Source of the DNA: Shimia_B sp039815465
GTDB lineage: Bacteria; Pseudomonadota; Alphaproteobacteria; Rhodobacterales; Rhodobacteraceae
NCBI GenBank assembly: GCA_039815465.1
Contig: JBCBZG010000021.1
Location: 1-64,000, forward strand
Reading direction: 5' to 3'
DNA length: 64,000 nucleotides
Shown: piece after piece, positions 34,262-42,500 of the stretch
How the letters are laid out: each line of letters starts with the position of its first letter
Numbering within the stretch: the first letter of the stretch is position 1
Notes under the pieces: model-generated
The model's input: the letters and a program-made list of their open reading frames with translations, nothing else
Told to the model about the DNA's origin: nothing
The model's database searches: none
Made by a program: the position numbers and the translations under genes

Positions 34262-35134
34262 TTACCCCTCAGGCACCAGCGTCAGGTCAAAGTCGACCTT
34301 GAGCCAGGGGCCATCGACCTTGCCCGAAAGCTCATACCCCTCTGCCGGGAAGGTCCCTGCGGGCTGTTCGACATAGGTCATGATCAGGTCCGCGCGCACG
34401 CCAAAGACCGCGTCGCCGTCGAGATAGGGGTCGCCATCGGCGAACACCTCGCTCACCAAGGTCCGGTGGCCGGGGGCCTTGGCGATAAAGTGCAGGTGGG
34501 AAGGTCGCCAGGCGTGGCGGCCCGCGGCGCCCAGGATGTCGCCCACGGGGCCGTCGGTGGGGACCTCGTAGCTCACCGGTTTGACTGTTGTGAAGCCATA
34601 GCGCCCGTGGGCGTCGGTGTATTGAATGCCGTGAAAGGAGTAGGTGTCTTGCTCGGCGTCTTGTGAGGAGTAGAGCCCGTTGGGCGCGGTCTGCCAGATG
34701 TCGAGCTCCGCGCCTTCAATCGGGTTGCCGTCCATGGATCGCACGGTGCCCGTGGCCAGGAGCACGTCGCCCTCGTAATGGCGTTTCATGTCAAAGCCGA
34801 AGGGGATGGTGGGGGAGTCGGCCACGTGGAACGGTCCGAGAACTGATGAGGATGTTCCGCCCTCGACCGTGTTGATCATGTCCACCAGGGAGGAGAGGCC
34901 CATGACGTCGGAGAGCAACACAAATTCGTGCCGGTCCTTGGTCGTAAACTCCGTCATGCGTTCGAGAAACGCGATGCCGCGGTCCCATTCGGCGTGGGTG
35001 AGCTGGGTTTCTTTGGCAAACGCGTGGAGGTGGCGGGCCATGGACATCATGACCTCTTTAAACCTGGGGTCGGTGTTTGGGCCGAAATAGGATTCAAAGA
35101 CGTCGGTGATGTTTTCTTTGGTGACGTTACGCAT
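34262..35134 (-). CDS. Intradiol ring-cleavage dioxygenase, hydroxyquinol 1,2-dioxygenase type
   Basis: The 290-residue enzyme cleaves a catechol-type ring between the two hydroxyls using non-haem Fe(III). The four iron ligands are visible: Y155 (PNGLYSS), Y189 (PVSYEVP), H213 and H215 (PSHLHF). The N-terminal helical dimerisation domain (about 1-105) is present. The block PTDGPVG...GRHAWRPSHLHF resembles hydroxyquinol 1,2-dioxygenases more than catechol enzymes. The product would be maleylacetate or a derivative, yet no maleylacetate reductase gene is nearby. It is last in a seven-gene minus-strand group with a TRAP transporter, so it probably acts on an imported aromatic. Confidence 0.85.
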   Translation of the reverse strand: MRNVTKENITDVFESYFGPNTDPRFKEVMMSMARHLHAFAKETQLTHAEWDRGIAFLERMTEFTTKDRHEFVLLSDVMGLSSLVDMINTVEGGTSSSVLGPFHVADSPTIPFGFDMKRHYEGDVLLATGTVRSMDGNPIEGAELDIWQTAPNGLYSSQDAEQDTYSFHGIQYTDAHGRYGFTTVKPVSYEVPTDGPVGDILGAAGRHAWRPSHLHFIAKAPGHRTLVSEVFADGDPYLDGDAVFGVRADLIMTYVEQPAGTFPAEGYELSGKVDGPWLKVDFDLTLVPEG

Positions 35135-35143
35135 GGTGGGTCC

Positions 35144-36451
35144 CTAGTTCAGAATAGCGAGGCTGAGCGCCGGGTAGCGGATGAGGAGGATCAGCACGAG
35201 GAGCATCACAAAGGCGAAGGGGAGCGCGCCGAGGAAGACATCCTTGAGCTTGATGCGGTCGTCGTCGAGCGTGGCTTTGATGACAAAGCAGCTGAGGCCG
35301 AGCGGCGGTGTGAGGAGGCCGATTTCGGCGGCGACGACGGCCACGATGCCGAACCAGACGAGGCTGAGGCCCATGGAGTCTATAAGCGGCAGGAAGAGCG
35401 GCACGACGATCAGGATAATTGAGGCCGTGTCGAGGATCGTGCCGAGAAAGAGCATCAGCACGACCAGTAGGAACATCACCCAGAAAAAGCTGAACTCATT
35501 GCCCGCGAGGAAGTTTTGGAGTTCATTCGGGAGCCCTGCAAGGCCGAGCATCCGCGCGTACATGGATGCGGCTGTGATAAGGAACAGGATCGCGGCGGTG
35601 ATGTGGCCGGTTTCGATCACGGTTTCCCAGAAGCTTTTGAGGTTGATGCGGCCCCGGAGCGCGGCGATCAGGATCCCGACGAGCGAGCCTGCGGCGCCCG
35701 CCTCCACCGGGGTGGTCCAGCCGGTGTAGATGCCGCCCAGCACGATGACGATGAGCGCGAGGATGGGGAGCGTTTTGGTGGCGATCTCGCTCCATGGCAT
35801 GAGGGTGTGATCGTCGATCTTTTCCCCACCGACGAAGCCGGGCGTGAAGCGGCCCATGAAGGCGATGGCAAGCACGTAGGCGGCGGCGAGCAGGAGGCCG
35901 GGAACGACGCCTGCCAAGAACATCTCCCCCACGGATTGTTCGGCGACGAAGGAGTAGATGATGAGCATGGCCGAGGGCGGGATGATCATGCCGAGGACGG
36001 ATGAGCCTGCCACGACGCCCACCGCAAAGCGGGGGTTGTAGTTATGGCGCAGCATCTCGGGCACGGACATCTTGGAAAAGACCGAGGCCGAGGCGATGGA
36101 GGAGCCGGTGACGGCGGCAAAGACCGCGTTCGCGCCCACGGTGGCCATGCCGATCCCGCCGGTGATGCGGCGGAAGCCCTGGTTCATGACGGAATAGATA
36201 TCGGCGCCGAGCCCCGCTTTTGAGACGATCAGTCCCATAAAGGTAAAGAGCGGGATGGTGGCGAAGGTATATTCCATCGCGCTGTCGCCGATGGCGATTT
36301 TCAGCAGTGCGAAGGACAGATCAAAGCTGTCGCGCATGACCCAGATGGCCACAAAGCTGACGAGGCCGAGCGCGATGGGGATGTAAACCCCCACCCAGAT
36401 GAGCGCGATGATGGCGGCGATGGAGAAGAGGCCGATTTCAAAAGGGCTCAC
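35144..36451 (-). CDS. dctM: TRAP transporter large permease subunit (DctM)
   Basis: This 435-residue, twelve-helix membrane protein is the large subunit of a tripartite ATP-independent transporter. Conserved loops include AAVTGSSIASASVFSKMSV near residues 110-130, SSVLGMIIPPSAM and TPVEAGAAGS. I placed the start at GTG 36451 because GGAGGAGG precedes it and it overlaps the dctQ stop by four bases (GTGA). The longer frame to 36616 runs through dctQ and has a non-family leader. It works with DctQ and DctP encoded upstream, importing an organic acid driven by the sodium gradient. Confidence 0.92.
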   Translation of the reverse strand: MSPFEIGLFSIAAIIALIWVGVYIPIALGLVSFVAIWVMRDSFDLSFALLKIAIGDSAMEYTFATIPLFTFMGLIVSKAGLGADIYSVMNQGFRRITGGIGMATVGANAVFAAVTGSSIASASVFSKMSVPEMLRHNYNPRFAVGVVAGSSVLGMIIPPSAMLIIYSFVAEQSVGEMFLAGVVPGLLLAAAYVLAIAFMGRFTPGFVGGEKIDDHTLMPWSEIATKTLPILALIVIVLGGIYTGWTTPVEAGAAGSLVGILIAALRGRINLKSFWETVIETGHITAAILFLITAASMYARMLGLAGLPNELQNFLAGNEFSFFWVMFLLVVLMLFLGTILDTASIILIVVPLFLPLIDSMGLSLVWFGIVAVVAAEIGLLTPPLGLSCFVIKATLDDDRIKLKDVFLGALPFAFVMLLVLILLIRYPALSLAILN

Positions 36452-36954
36452 TGGACCTCCTCCCGCGCTTGGAAAATGATGCGCAGTGCGAAATGCACGG
36501 TGCACAGGCAGGCGGAGGCGAAGATGACGAGCTTGACCGGCCACCAGGGCGCGGTGAAGACGCCGGGCACGCCAAAGAAGTCTTGGGTTTCCCACATCTC
36601 CAGAAATTCGGGCCACATGGCGTAGGCCACGAGGATCATGAAAGTGCCGGAGGCTGCGTCGATCACGCGGCTCATCCAGGTGCCCACGGCCGGGCGACGG
36701 GTGCGCATGAGCATCAGGAACCCGTCCGAGCGCGTCAGGCGCCCCACACGGATCACGTCCGGAAGCTGCAAAAACACGATCAAGACCATGGAAAACTGCA
36801 CTACCTCAACAGCGCCGAGGAAGGGCTGGTTAAAGACACCGCGCGCGACGATGTCGTAGTTCACAACGGCGATCAGGCCGATGATCACAAAGGTGCCGAC
36901 GGCATTCGCGGCCATCGCGATGCCGTCGGCAAGGGTTTTAAACATCGTCAGCAC
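36448..36954 (-). CDS. dctQ: TRAP transporter small permease subunit (DctQ)
   Basis: This 168-residue membrane protein has four hydrophobic segments (about 15-35, 50-70, 90-112 and 135-155) and the family's VVNYDIVARGVFNQP motif after the first helix. The gene lies between dctP and dctM with a 12-nt gap on one side and a four-base overlap on the other, as in standard dctPQM operons. The substrate follows that of the binding protein and is unknown. Confidence 0.88.
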   Translation of the reverse strand: MLTMFKTLADGIAMAANAVGTFVIIGLIAVVNYDIVARGVFNQPFLGAVEVVQFSMVLIVFLQLPDVIRVGRLTRSDGFLMLMRTRRPAVGTWMSRVIDAASGTFMILVAYAMWPEFLEMWETQDFFGVPGVFTAPWWPVKLVIFASACLCTVHFALRIIFQAREEVQ

Positions 36955-36966
36955 GAGTGTGTGCGA

Positions 36967-38049
36967 TCAGTTCGTGGCGATTTCCGCGCCCCAGTCCCGG
37001 ACCGGGGTGAAGCCTGCATCGCGCAGCTTGCCAAGGTAGGCGTTGAGCATCTCTGTCCCGGGCTGGCCGTCGGCGTCGAGGCTTGCGGCCCATTCGGCGG
37101 CGATGTTTGGCATGGCATTGGCCCAGGCCTCCCGCTCCTCGGCGGGCATTTCGACGACGGTGCCACCTGCGGCGACAAAGGCGTCGCGGCTTTCCCCGGC
37201 GCGGTCCATGGCGATGCCTGCGACGTGGTCACGGTAGGCCACGGCGACCTCTTGCAGCACGCCCTTTACCTCATCCGGGAGTTTGGCCCAGTAGTCCTTG
37301 TTCACTGTGATGGTTTTGGAGTTCACGGCGCCAAGGTCGGCCTTGAGCATGTAGGGCGCGACCTCTGCGATTTTGAAGGTCTTCGCCGCCTCGGGCCAGA
37401 GCATCGCGTCGTCCACAAGCCCGGTCTGGAGCATGTTGTAGAAATCGGTCAGGCCGCCACGCACGCCCGCGGCGCCAGGAATGCCTTCGAGATAGCGGAG
37501 GTTCATGCCCGCGCCGCCGATTTTCTTACCTTCCATGTCGGACATGGAATTAATCGGCTCTTTACCGAAGACTTGATAGGTGTCGAGCACGACGCCCGTG
37601 GCCAGATAGACCTGATTTTGCTTATCAAATTCCGCCTGCATGGCTGGGAACTCTTTCGCGATTTCATCCACGGCCTTGGCTACGGCGCGCGCATCTGCGG
37701 CCACAAAGGGCGTCACGGCTGACAGCGCCTGGCTGGGCAGTTTGGAGCTGTGGAAGATCGTGGTGACGATCCCAATGTCGCCAAGGCCGAGCTTCACGCC
37801 CTCAAGAACGCCCTTTGGCTTCACGATCGTGCCGCCGTAGCTTTCCTGCCAATCCATCTGGTAGTTGCCGGTCATGGCGAGGCGCTTGTCGACCTCGGGG
37901 ATAAAGAAGTTGGTGAATTCCTTTACCCAGAGCGCGCGGGCGGGGTAGCCGTCGATGACGACGGCGCGGATGGTTTCCGTGGCCGATGCGGGGATCGCTG
38001 TTGCGGCCATGAGCGCGCCTAGTGCCAGGCGGCGGGTCCAAGTTTTCAT
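36967..38049 (-). CDS. dctP: TRAP transporter solute-binding protein (DctP family)
   Basis: The 360-residue periplasmic protein has a signal peptide (KTWTRRLALGALMAATAIPASA, cleavage near residue 23). The DctP fold is recognised by the LGLGDIGIV block and the substrate-contact region MSDMEGKKIGG ... LQTGLVDDAML near 170-220. It captures an organic acid for DctQM. The presence of this system together with a TAXI-type system in one island is unusual and may mean two substrates or two intermediates are imported. It is followed by dctQ 12 nt downstream. Confidence 0.88.
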   Translation of the reverse strand: MKTWTRRLALGALMAATAIPASATETIRAVVIDGYPARALWVKEFTNFFIPEVDKRLAMTGNYQMDWQESYGGTIVKPKGVLEGVKLGLGDIGIVTTIFHSSKLPSQALSAVTPFVAADARAVAKAVDEIAKEFPAMQAEFDKQNQVYLATGVVLDTYQVFGKEPINSMSDMEGKKIGGAGMNLRYLEGIPGAAGVRGGLTDFYNMLQTGLVDDAMLWPEAAKTFKIAEVAPYMLKADLGAVNSKTITVNKDYWAKLPDEVKGVLQEVAVAYRDHVAGIAMDRAGESRDAFVAAGGTVVEMPAEEREAWANAMPNIAAEWAASLDADGQPGTEMLNAYLGKLRDAGFTPVRDWGAEIATN

Positions 38050-38082
38050 GGTGTGTCCTCCCTAAAGGTGTGGGTGAGGCGG

Positions 38083-38538
38083 TCAGGCTTTTTGCCAGTT
38101 GACCTCGAGTTTGGTGCCGGCTGCTTCGAACAGCTTTGCTATGGCACAGTATTTCGCGGTTTCGATGCCGACTTGCGTCAGCTCCTCTGCGGTGGCGGGG
38201 CCTGTGCAGTTCACGGTTAACGTAATTTCTGGAAACGGGAGGTTAATTTCCTCCTGCATGAGCACACCGCGGCGGTCGAATTTGCAGACCGCGTCGATTG
38301 TGACCTCGCCCAGTTGGATGCCGAGGCGGTGGGCGTTTTTGTGGCCGATGACGTTTGTGCAGCCGATCAGCGCCGCGAGCGCGGTTTCCGTGGGCGTGAT
38401 GCCTTCGTTGGTGCCGCCGCGTTCGAGCGGTTCATCAATGATCGTGGTGAGGTCGCGGACCGGGATGTCGGTGCGCGCGTGGCTCGTGGCCGTGGCAGTT
38501 GTGCGGTAGGTGACGACGGTTTTGGGTTTGACGGCCAT
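38083..38538 (-). CDS. OsmC-family peroxiredoxin-like protein
   Basis: The 151-residue protein is of the OsmC/Ohr fold. The two redox cysteines are present as ALIGCTNV (about residue 60) and TAKYCAIAK (about 130). Members reduce organic hydroperoxides, or in some cases act as hydrolases on ring-fission products. The position inside a catabolic operon, between nitroreductase and TRAP genes, suggests protection from or processing of a pathway intermediate. Its stop and start are within a few bases of the nitroreductase gene (2-nt gap). Confidence 0.85.
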   Translation of the reverse strand: MAVKPKTVVTYRTTATATSHARTDIPVRDLTTIIDEPLERGGTNEGITPTETALAALIGCTNVIGHKNAHRLGIQLGEVTIDAVCKFDRRGVLMQEEINLPFPEITLTVNCTGPATAEELTQVGIETAKYCAIAKLFEAAGTKLEVNWQKA

Positions 38539-38540
38539 GC

Positions 38541-39194
38541 TCAGATCACCTCGCAGATGTCGTCAAACGCAAAGCGGGGCAGTTTTGGAAAGAGCGCGGT
38601 TTCGTCGGCGTAACCCAGGTTGCACAGGAAGTTGGATCTCCAGCCGCTGTCGGCAAAGAATTCCGCGTCCACGGCGGCATTGTTGAAGCCCGACATGGCG
38701 CCCACATCGAGGCCGAGCGCGCGCGCGGCGATCATGAAATACGCACCCTGGAGCGTGGAGTTCCGGTAGGCCGTGTCGTGGGCCATTTGCGCGTTATTGG
38801 CGAATATCGGTTTGCGGTCCTCATGCGGAAAGAGCGTGTCGAGGTGCTGCCAGTGGTTTGGGTCCCAGGCGATGATGGCCGTGACGGGCGCGCCCATCAT
38901 TTTGGGCACATTGGCGGGTTTGAGAGCTTTGGAGAGCCGCTCCTTAGCCTCGGGCGTTGTCACGAACACGAACCGCGCGGGCAGGGTGTTCATGCTGGTG
39001 GGGCCCTGGATCGCGATGTCGTAGAGTGCGCGCAGCGTGTCCTCACCCACGGGCTGGTCGGTCCAGGCGTAGTGGGAGCGCGCGTCGCGTAGGATCAGGT
39101 CGATGCTCGCGTCATCGAGGCGGCTGATCCGGCCCCGCAAGGCGCGCACGGCGGCTTGGGCGGCCTCGCGCGGGTCTTCCATTGACTTGTTCAT
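38541..39194 (-). CDS. Nitroreductase-family protein, RutE/HadB-like (malonic semialdehyde reductase type)
   Basis: This 217-residue FMN-dependent oxidoreductase matches the RutE subgroup by GPTSMNTLPARFVFV near residue 50, APVTAIIAWD near 103, AYRNSTLQGAYFMIAARALGLD near 135 and AMSGF near 161. In pyrimidine breakdown RutE reduces malonic semialdehyde to 3-hydroxypropionate. Here there are no rut genes, but a malonyl-CoA synthetase is encoded across the promoter, so a three-carbon malonate-type intermediate is plausible. The ATG at 39194 overlaps the preceding gene's TGA by one base; a GTG one codon earlier is also possible. Confidence 0.82.
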   Translation of the reverse strand: MNKSMEDPREAAQAAVRALRGRISRLDDASIDLILRDARSHYAWTDQPVGEDTLRALYDIAIQGPTSMNTLPARFVFVTTPEAKERLSKALKPANVPKMMGAPVTAIIAWDPNHWQHLDTLFPHEDRKPIFANNAQMAHDTAYRNSTLQGAYFMIAARALGLDVGAMSGFNNAAVDAEFFADSGWRSNFLCNLGYADETALFPKLPRFAFDDICEVI

Positions 39195-40072
39195 CACTCC
39201 GCCGCGGCCTTTGCGGCCATGTCGGCCTCGTCCACGATGGGGCTGGAGCAGATGCCGATGCCTTCGATCTCGATATCTACGGTCTCACCAGGCACGAGCC
39301 AGCGGGGATTGGGTTTCTTGGCGTGGCCGACGCCTGGGGGGGTGCCCAGTGCGATGTAGTCGCCCGATTCGAGTGTGCAGAATTCGGAGATGATGGCGAT
39401 GGCTGTGGCCGCGCTCCAGATCATGTTGGCGGTGTTGGAGCTTTGTAGGATCTCGCTGCCCACACGGCTTTCGATTTTGAGCCCTGATGCGCCCGCGGGC
39501 AGGTCCTCGGGCGTGACCACAACGGGGCCGATCGCGCCGGTGTCGTCAAAGTTTTTGCCCGGCGTCCATTGGTGCGTTTTGCGCTGGTAGTCGCGGACAG
39601 AACCGTCGTTGAACACGGTGTAGCCAAACACGTGGTCGAGTGCGGCCTCCTCGGAGATGTGGCGCCCGCCTTGGCCGATGATGACGAGCAGTTCGGCCTC
39701 ATAATCCAGCTTTTCCGAGCATGTGGGGCGCACCATGGGTGCGCCTGCGGCCATGAGGGAGTTGGGGCCGCGCATGAAGAGGGCGGGGTAGTCAGGGATG
39801 TCGTATCCACCTTCTTTGATGTGTTCGACGTAGTTGAGGCCCAGGCAGATGAACTTGCTGGGGCGCGCGATGGGCAGCGCGGGCGTGATGTCGGCGGTGG
39901 GGGTCGTGGCGCCGGTGGCGGCTTTTGCCCGTGCGGCGAGCGCGGGTGAGGCGGCGAGGGCGGCGAGGTCGGTTCCGACCTCCGGCAGGGCTGCGGTCAG
40001 GTTAACGGCCTCTTCACCATTAACGGCATAAACAGATTGTGCGCCCTGATGAGTGCCGACGAGAAAACGCAT
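39194..40072 (-). CDS. Fumarylacetoacetate hydrolase (FAH) family protein
   Basis: The 292-residue protein belongs to the FAH fold, whose members hydrolyse or decarboxylate acylpyruvates and related ring-fission products. The metal-binding region KLDYEAELLVIIG (about residues 108-120), the acidic/lysine block NDGSVRDYQRK...W.PGKNFDDTGAIGP and the late GTPPGVG motif are typical. I chose ATG 40072 because CAGGGAG precedes it by six bases; an upstream ATG at 40099 lacks a site. It is the first gene of the minus-strand catabolic operon. The exact substrate is not predictable. Confidence 0.87.
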   Translation of the reverse strand: MRFLVGTHQGAQSVYAVNGEEAVNLTAALPEVGTDLAALAASPALAARAKAATGATTPTADITPALPIARPSKFICLGLNYVEHIKEGGYDIPDYPALFMRGPNSLMAAGAPMVRPTCSEKLDYEAELLVIIGQGGRHISEEAALDHVFGYTVFNDGSVRDYQRKTHQWTPGKNFDDTGAIGPVVVTPEDLPAGASGLKIESRVGSEILQSSNTANMIWSAATAIAIISEFCTLESGDYIALGTPPGVGHAKKPNPRWLVPGETVDIEIEGIGICSSPIVDEADMAAKAAAE

Positions 40073-40129
40073 GGAGAACTCCCTGTTGCTGTCGGGCATT
40101 TTTGGCGATAAAAATCCCTCAAGTCAAAT

Positions 40130-40141
40130 AAAATCGATATT
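40130..40141. promoter_or_regulatory. Candidate operator, copy 2 (AAAATCGATATT)
   Basis: It matches exactly the 12-bp word at 29862-29873. It sits in the 84-nt divergent region between the FAH and YciI genes. Its position over both start regions fits a repressor site controlling both arms of the island. Confidence 0.45.
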
Positions 40142-40156
40142 TTTGGGAGGGGCGCC

Positions 40157-40543
40157 ATGCCAGCTTGGACCGACTACAAAAGCGAGGCGCAGTCGCGGGG
40201 CGCGCTGGCCCATGAGCTGTACATGGTGCTGTCGACGCCCGCGGGGGAGCCTGCGGCGATCAAAGCCAACCTGCCCGCACATCTGGCCTATCAGGCGGAG
40301 CAGGAGGCGGCGGGAAAGCTGTTCCTGGCGGGCCCTGTGTCGGACGAGAGCGGCGATATGATGGAGGGGATGGGCCTGATCATCTACGCGGCGGCATCGC
40401 TCGATGAGGCGCGGGACCTGGCCGAGGCTGATCCGATGCACAAAAGCGGCGCGCGGGATTACGTTCTGCGCCGCTGGCTTATAAATGAGGGCGGCCTGTC
40501 GCTGACGGTGCGGCTGTCGGGACAGTCTGTCCGCCTGGGCTAG
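40157..40543 (+). CDS. YciI-like protein
   Basis: The 128-residue cytoplasmic protein has the YciI/muconolactone-isomerase-like ferredoxin fold pattern: HLAYQAEQEAAGKLFLAGPVSDES (split around the active-site region), then a second half with DPMHKSGARDYVLRRW. Some relatives act on chlorinated or lactone ring-cleavage products, while many have no known activity. A strong GGGAGGGG site precedes the start. It is divergent from the FAH gene and is followed by matB after 37 nt, so it probably belongs to the same pathway. Confidence 0.78.
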   Translation: MPAWTDYKSEAQSRGALAHELYMVLSTPAGEPAAIKANLPAHLAYQAEQEAAGKLFLAGPVSDESGDMMEGMGLIIYAAASLDEARDLAEADPMHKSGARDYVLRRWLINEGGLSLTVRLSGQSVRLG

Positions 40544-40580
40544 GCCAACTCGCAACATCACGACCTCGGGGGGGGCACCG

Positions 40581-42080
40581 ATGGCAAACCATCTTTATGA
40601 CAACCTGTTTGGGGTTCACGCAGGGCGCGCGGCGCCGTTCATCCTGCGCGCGGATGGGGAGGATCTGAGCTTTGCCGCCTTTTTGGGGCTGGCGGCGCGG
40701 ATGGCCCATGCGCTCGTGGGCGCGGGGCTTGCGCCGGGGGACCGCGTCGTCGTTCAGGCGGGCAAATCGGCGGAGATGGTCGCGCTTTATGCGGCGACGA
40801 TCCAGGCGGGGGGCGTGTTTTTGCCGCTCAACACCGCCTACACGGTTGATGAGGTCAGCTATTTCGTGGGGGACGCCGCCCCGCGCGTGATGGTCTGTGA
40901 CCCCGGCGCGGTGGAGGCTTTGGCGCCGCTGGCGGCGGAGGCTGGGGCGACTTTGCTGACGCTATCGGGCACGGGCGAAGGCACCTTGATGGAGGCTGCG
41001 GGCGCGCAACCTGCCGTCTTTGATCCGGTGTCGCGCGGGCCCGATGATCTGGCGTCGCTGCTCTATACCTCTGGCACCACAGGCCGCTCAAAGGGCGCGA
41101 TGATGAGCCATGAAAATCTGCTGTCGAACGCGCGCTCGCTGGTGGAGCTGTGGCAGATCACGTCCGAGGACACGCTGATCCACGCGCTGCCGATTTTCCA
41201 CACCCATGGGCTGTTCGTGGCGATGAACACGTCGCTGGTAGCGGGCGCGCAGGTGAATTTCATGCGGGCCTTTGACGTCCACGCGATCCTGGATGCGATC
41301 CCTAATGCGACGATGCTGATGGGGGTGCCTACGTTCTACACCCGGCTGTTGGCCGAAGACCGCCTGACGGCGGGTCACGTGGCGGGGATGCGGCTCTTTA
41401 TCTCTGGCTCCGCGCCGTTGCTTGCGGAAACGCATGAGGCATTCACGGCACGGACGGGGCACCGGATCCTGGAGCGCTACGGGATGACGGAGACGAATAT
41501 GAACACCTCCAACCCCTATGACGGCGACCGCCGGGCGGGGACGGTGGGGCTTCCTTTGCCGGGGGTGGAGGTGATCGTGGCCGATCCCGAGACCGGCGCG
41601 CCGCTGCCGCAGGGGGAGATCGGGATGATCGAGGTGCGCGGCGCGAATGTGTTTCAGGGCTATTGGCAGATGCCGGAGAAGACGGCCGAAGAGCTGCGCG
41701 AGAACGGGTTTTTCATCACTGGTGATCTTGGTCAGTTCAGCGCCGATGGGTATCTGTCTATCGTGGGGCGGTCGAAGGATCTGATCATCACGGGGGGGTA
41801 TAATGTGTATCCCAAGGAGATCGAGGATGTGCTGAACGACATCGCGGGCGTGAATGAAAGCGCCGTGTTTGGCGTAGCCCATGCGGATTTTGGGGAGGCT
41901 ATTTTGGCCGCCTTGGTGGCGGAGCCGGGGGCTCAGATTGATCTGGCCGCGGTGGAGGCTGCGGTGAAGGACAAGCTCGCGCGGTTCAAGCACCCGCGGC
42001 GCTATGAGGTGCTGGAGGCGCTGCCGCGCAATACCATGGGCAAGGTGCAGAAGAATGTGCTGCGGGAGAGGTTTGGGTGA
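40581..42080 (+). CDS. matB: Malonyl-CoA synthetase (malonate-CoA ligase)
   Basis: This 499-residue member of the AMP-forming acyl-CoA synthetase family activates malonate to malonyl-CoA. YTSGTTGRSKGA lies near residue 155. The block RYGMTETNM near 297-305 is distinctive for MatB rather than acetyl-CoA or fatty-acyl ligases. The catalytic lysine is in PRNTMGKVQKN close to the C-terminus. No malonyl-CoA decarboxylase or malonate transporter is adjacent, but the gene shares the island with ring-cleavage functions. Malonate or a methyl derivative may therefore be a pathway product. Confidence 0.88.
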   Translation: MANHLYDNLFGVHAGRAAPFILRADGEDLSFAAFLGLAARMAHALVGAGLAPGDRVVVQAGKSAEMVALYAATIQAGGVFLPLNTAYTVDEVSYFVGDAAPRVMVCDPGAVEALAPLAAEAGATLLTLSGTGEGTLMEAAGAQPAVFDPVSRGPDDLASLLYTSGTTGRSKGAMMSHENLLSNARSLVELWQITSEDTLIHALPIFHTHGLFVAMNTSLVAGAQVNFMRAFDVHAILDAIPNATMLMGVPTFYTRLLAEDRLTAGHVAGMRLFISGSAPLLAETHEAFTARTGHRILERYGMTETNMNTSNPYDGDRRAGTVGLPLPGVEVIVADPETGAPLPQGEIGMIEVRGANVFQGYWQMPEKTAEELRENGFFITGDLGQFSADGYLSIVGRSKDLIITGGYNVYPKEIEDVLNDIAGVNESAVFGVAHADFGEAILAALVAEPGAQIDLAAVEAAVKDKLARFKHPRRYEVLEALPRNTMGKVQKNVLRERFG

Positions 42081-42128
42081 GCTTGCCCGCTTCCTGCTTT
42101 GGCCAAGTCAAGCTGACTTGAAAGCTAT

Positions 42129-42209
42129 AGCGCCGTTCCGAGGGGTGGCGTTCGCGCCGCCCCGTGGGGGCGGAACGGCGCGGCCCGGCGGTGCCGCCGG
42201 GCGAGCGCT
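42129..42209. repeat. Structured dispersed repeat, copy D
   Basis: Located between the convergent matB and lipoprotein genes. The stem CGCCGTTCCG/CGGAACGGCG encloses the conserved loop, followed by the hairpin GCCCGGCGG/CCGCCGGGC (42183-42202). AGCGC and GCGCT sit at its ends. The stem bases that differ from copy C (GTT/AAC against GGT/ACC; GGCGG/CCGCC against GATGG/CCATC) change in pairs. Confidence 0.8.
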
Positions 42210-42230
42210 TTGGGGCTAAGTGGTCTCTCA

Positions 42231-42500
42231 CTAGAACCGATAAGTAATCGAACACCCTGCACCTGTGGCCAGCGCATCCTTGCTATCCGCCACGCCGCTC
42301 CCCTGGCGGTCGATAGCCTCCTTCAAAATCCCTACGCTCAGCGCTGCGGCGCAGCCTTGCCATTGGCTGCCGGTGCGCTCGGTGACGTAGTGGGACACGA
42401 GCCCGCCCGCGAGCATGTGGACGCCTTTGTCATTGTCGCTAACGCTCACGCTGCCGCAGGCGGTGAGGAGGATCGGGGCGGTGAGGGCGAGGGTGCGCAT
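42231..42500 (-). CDS. Small outer-envelope lipoprotein, YfiM/DUF2279-like
   Basis: The 89-residue protein has a lipoprotein signal: a short hydrophobic stretch ending in the lipobox LTAC with lipidated Cys15. The mature part has H-M-L-A-G-G and LSVGILKEAID, a small-residue-rich helix followed by KE and Asp that resembles the YfiM/DUF2279 lipoproteins. Two further cysteines occur in the mature chain (AAC-type positions near 50 and 83). The function of the family is unknown. It is convergent with matB across repeat copy D. Confidence 0.7.
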   Translation of the reverse strand: MRTLALTAPILLTACGSVSVSDNDKGVHMLAGGLVSHYVTERTGSQWQGCAAALSVGILKEAIDRQGSGVADSKDALATGAGCSITYRF

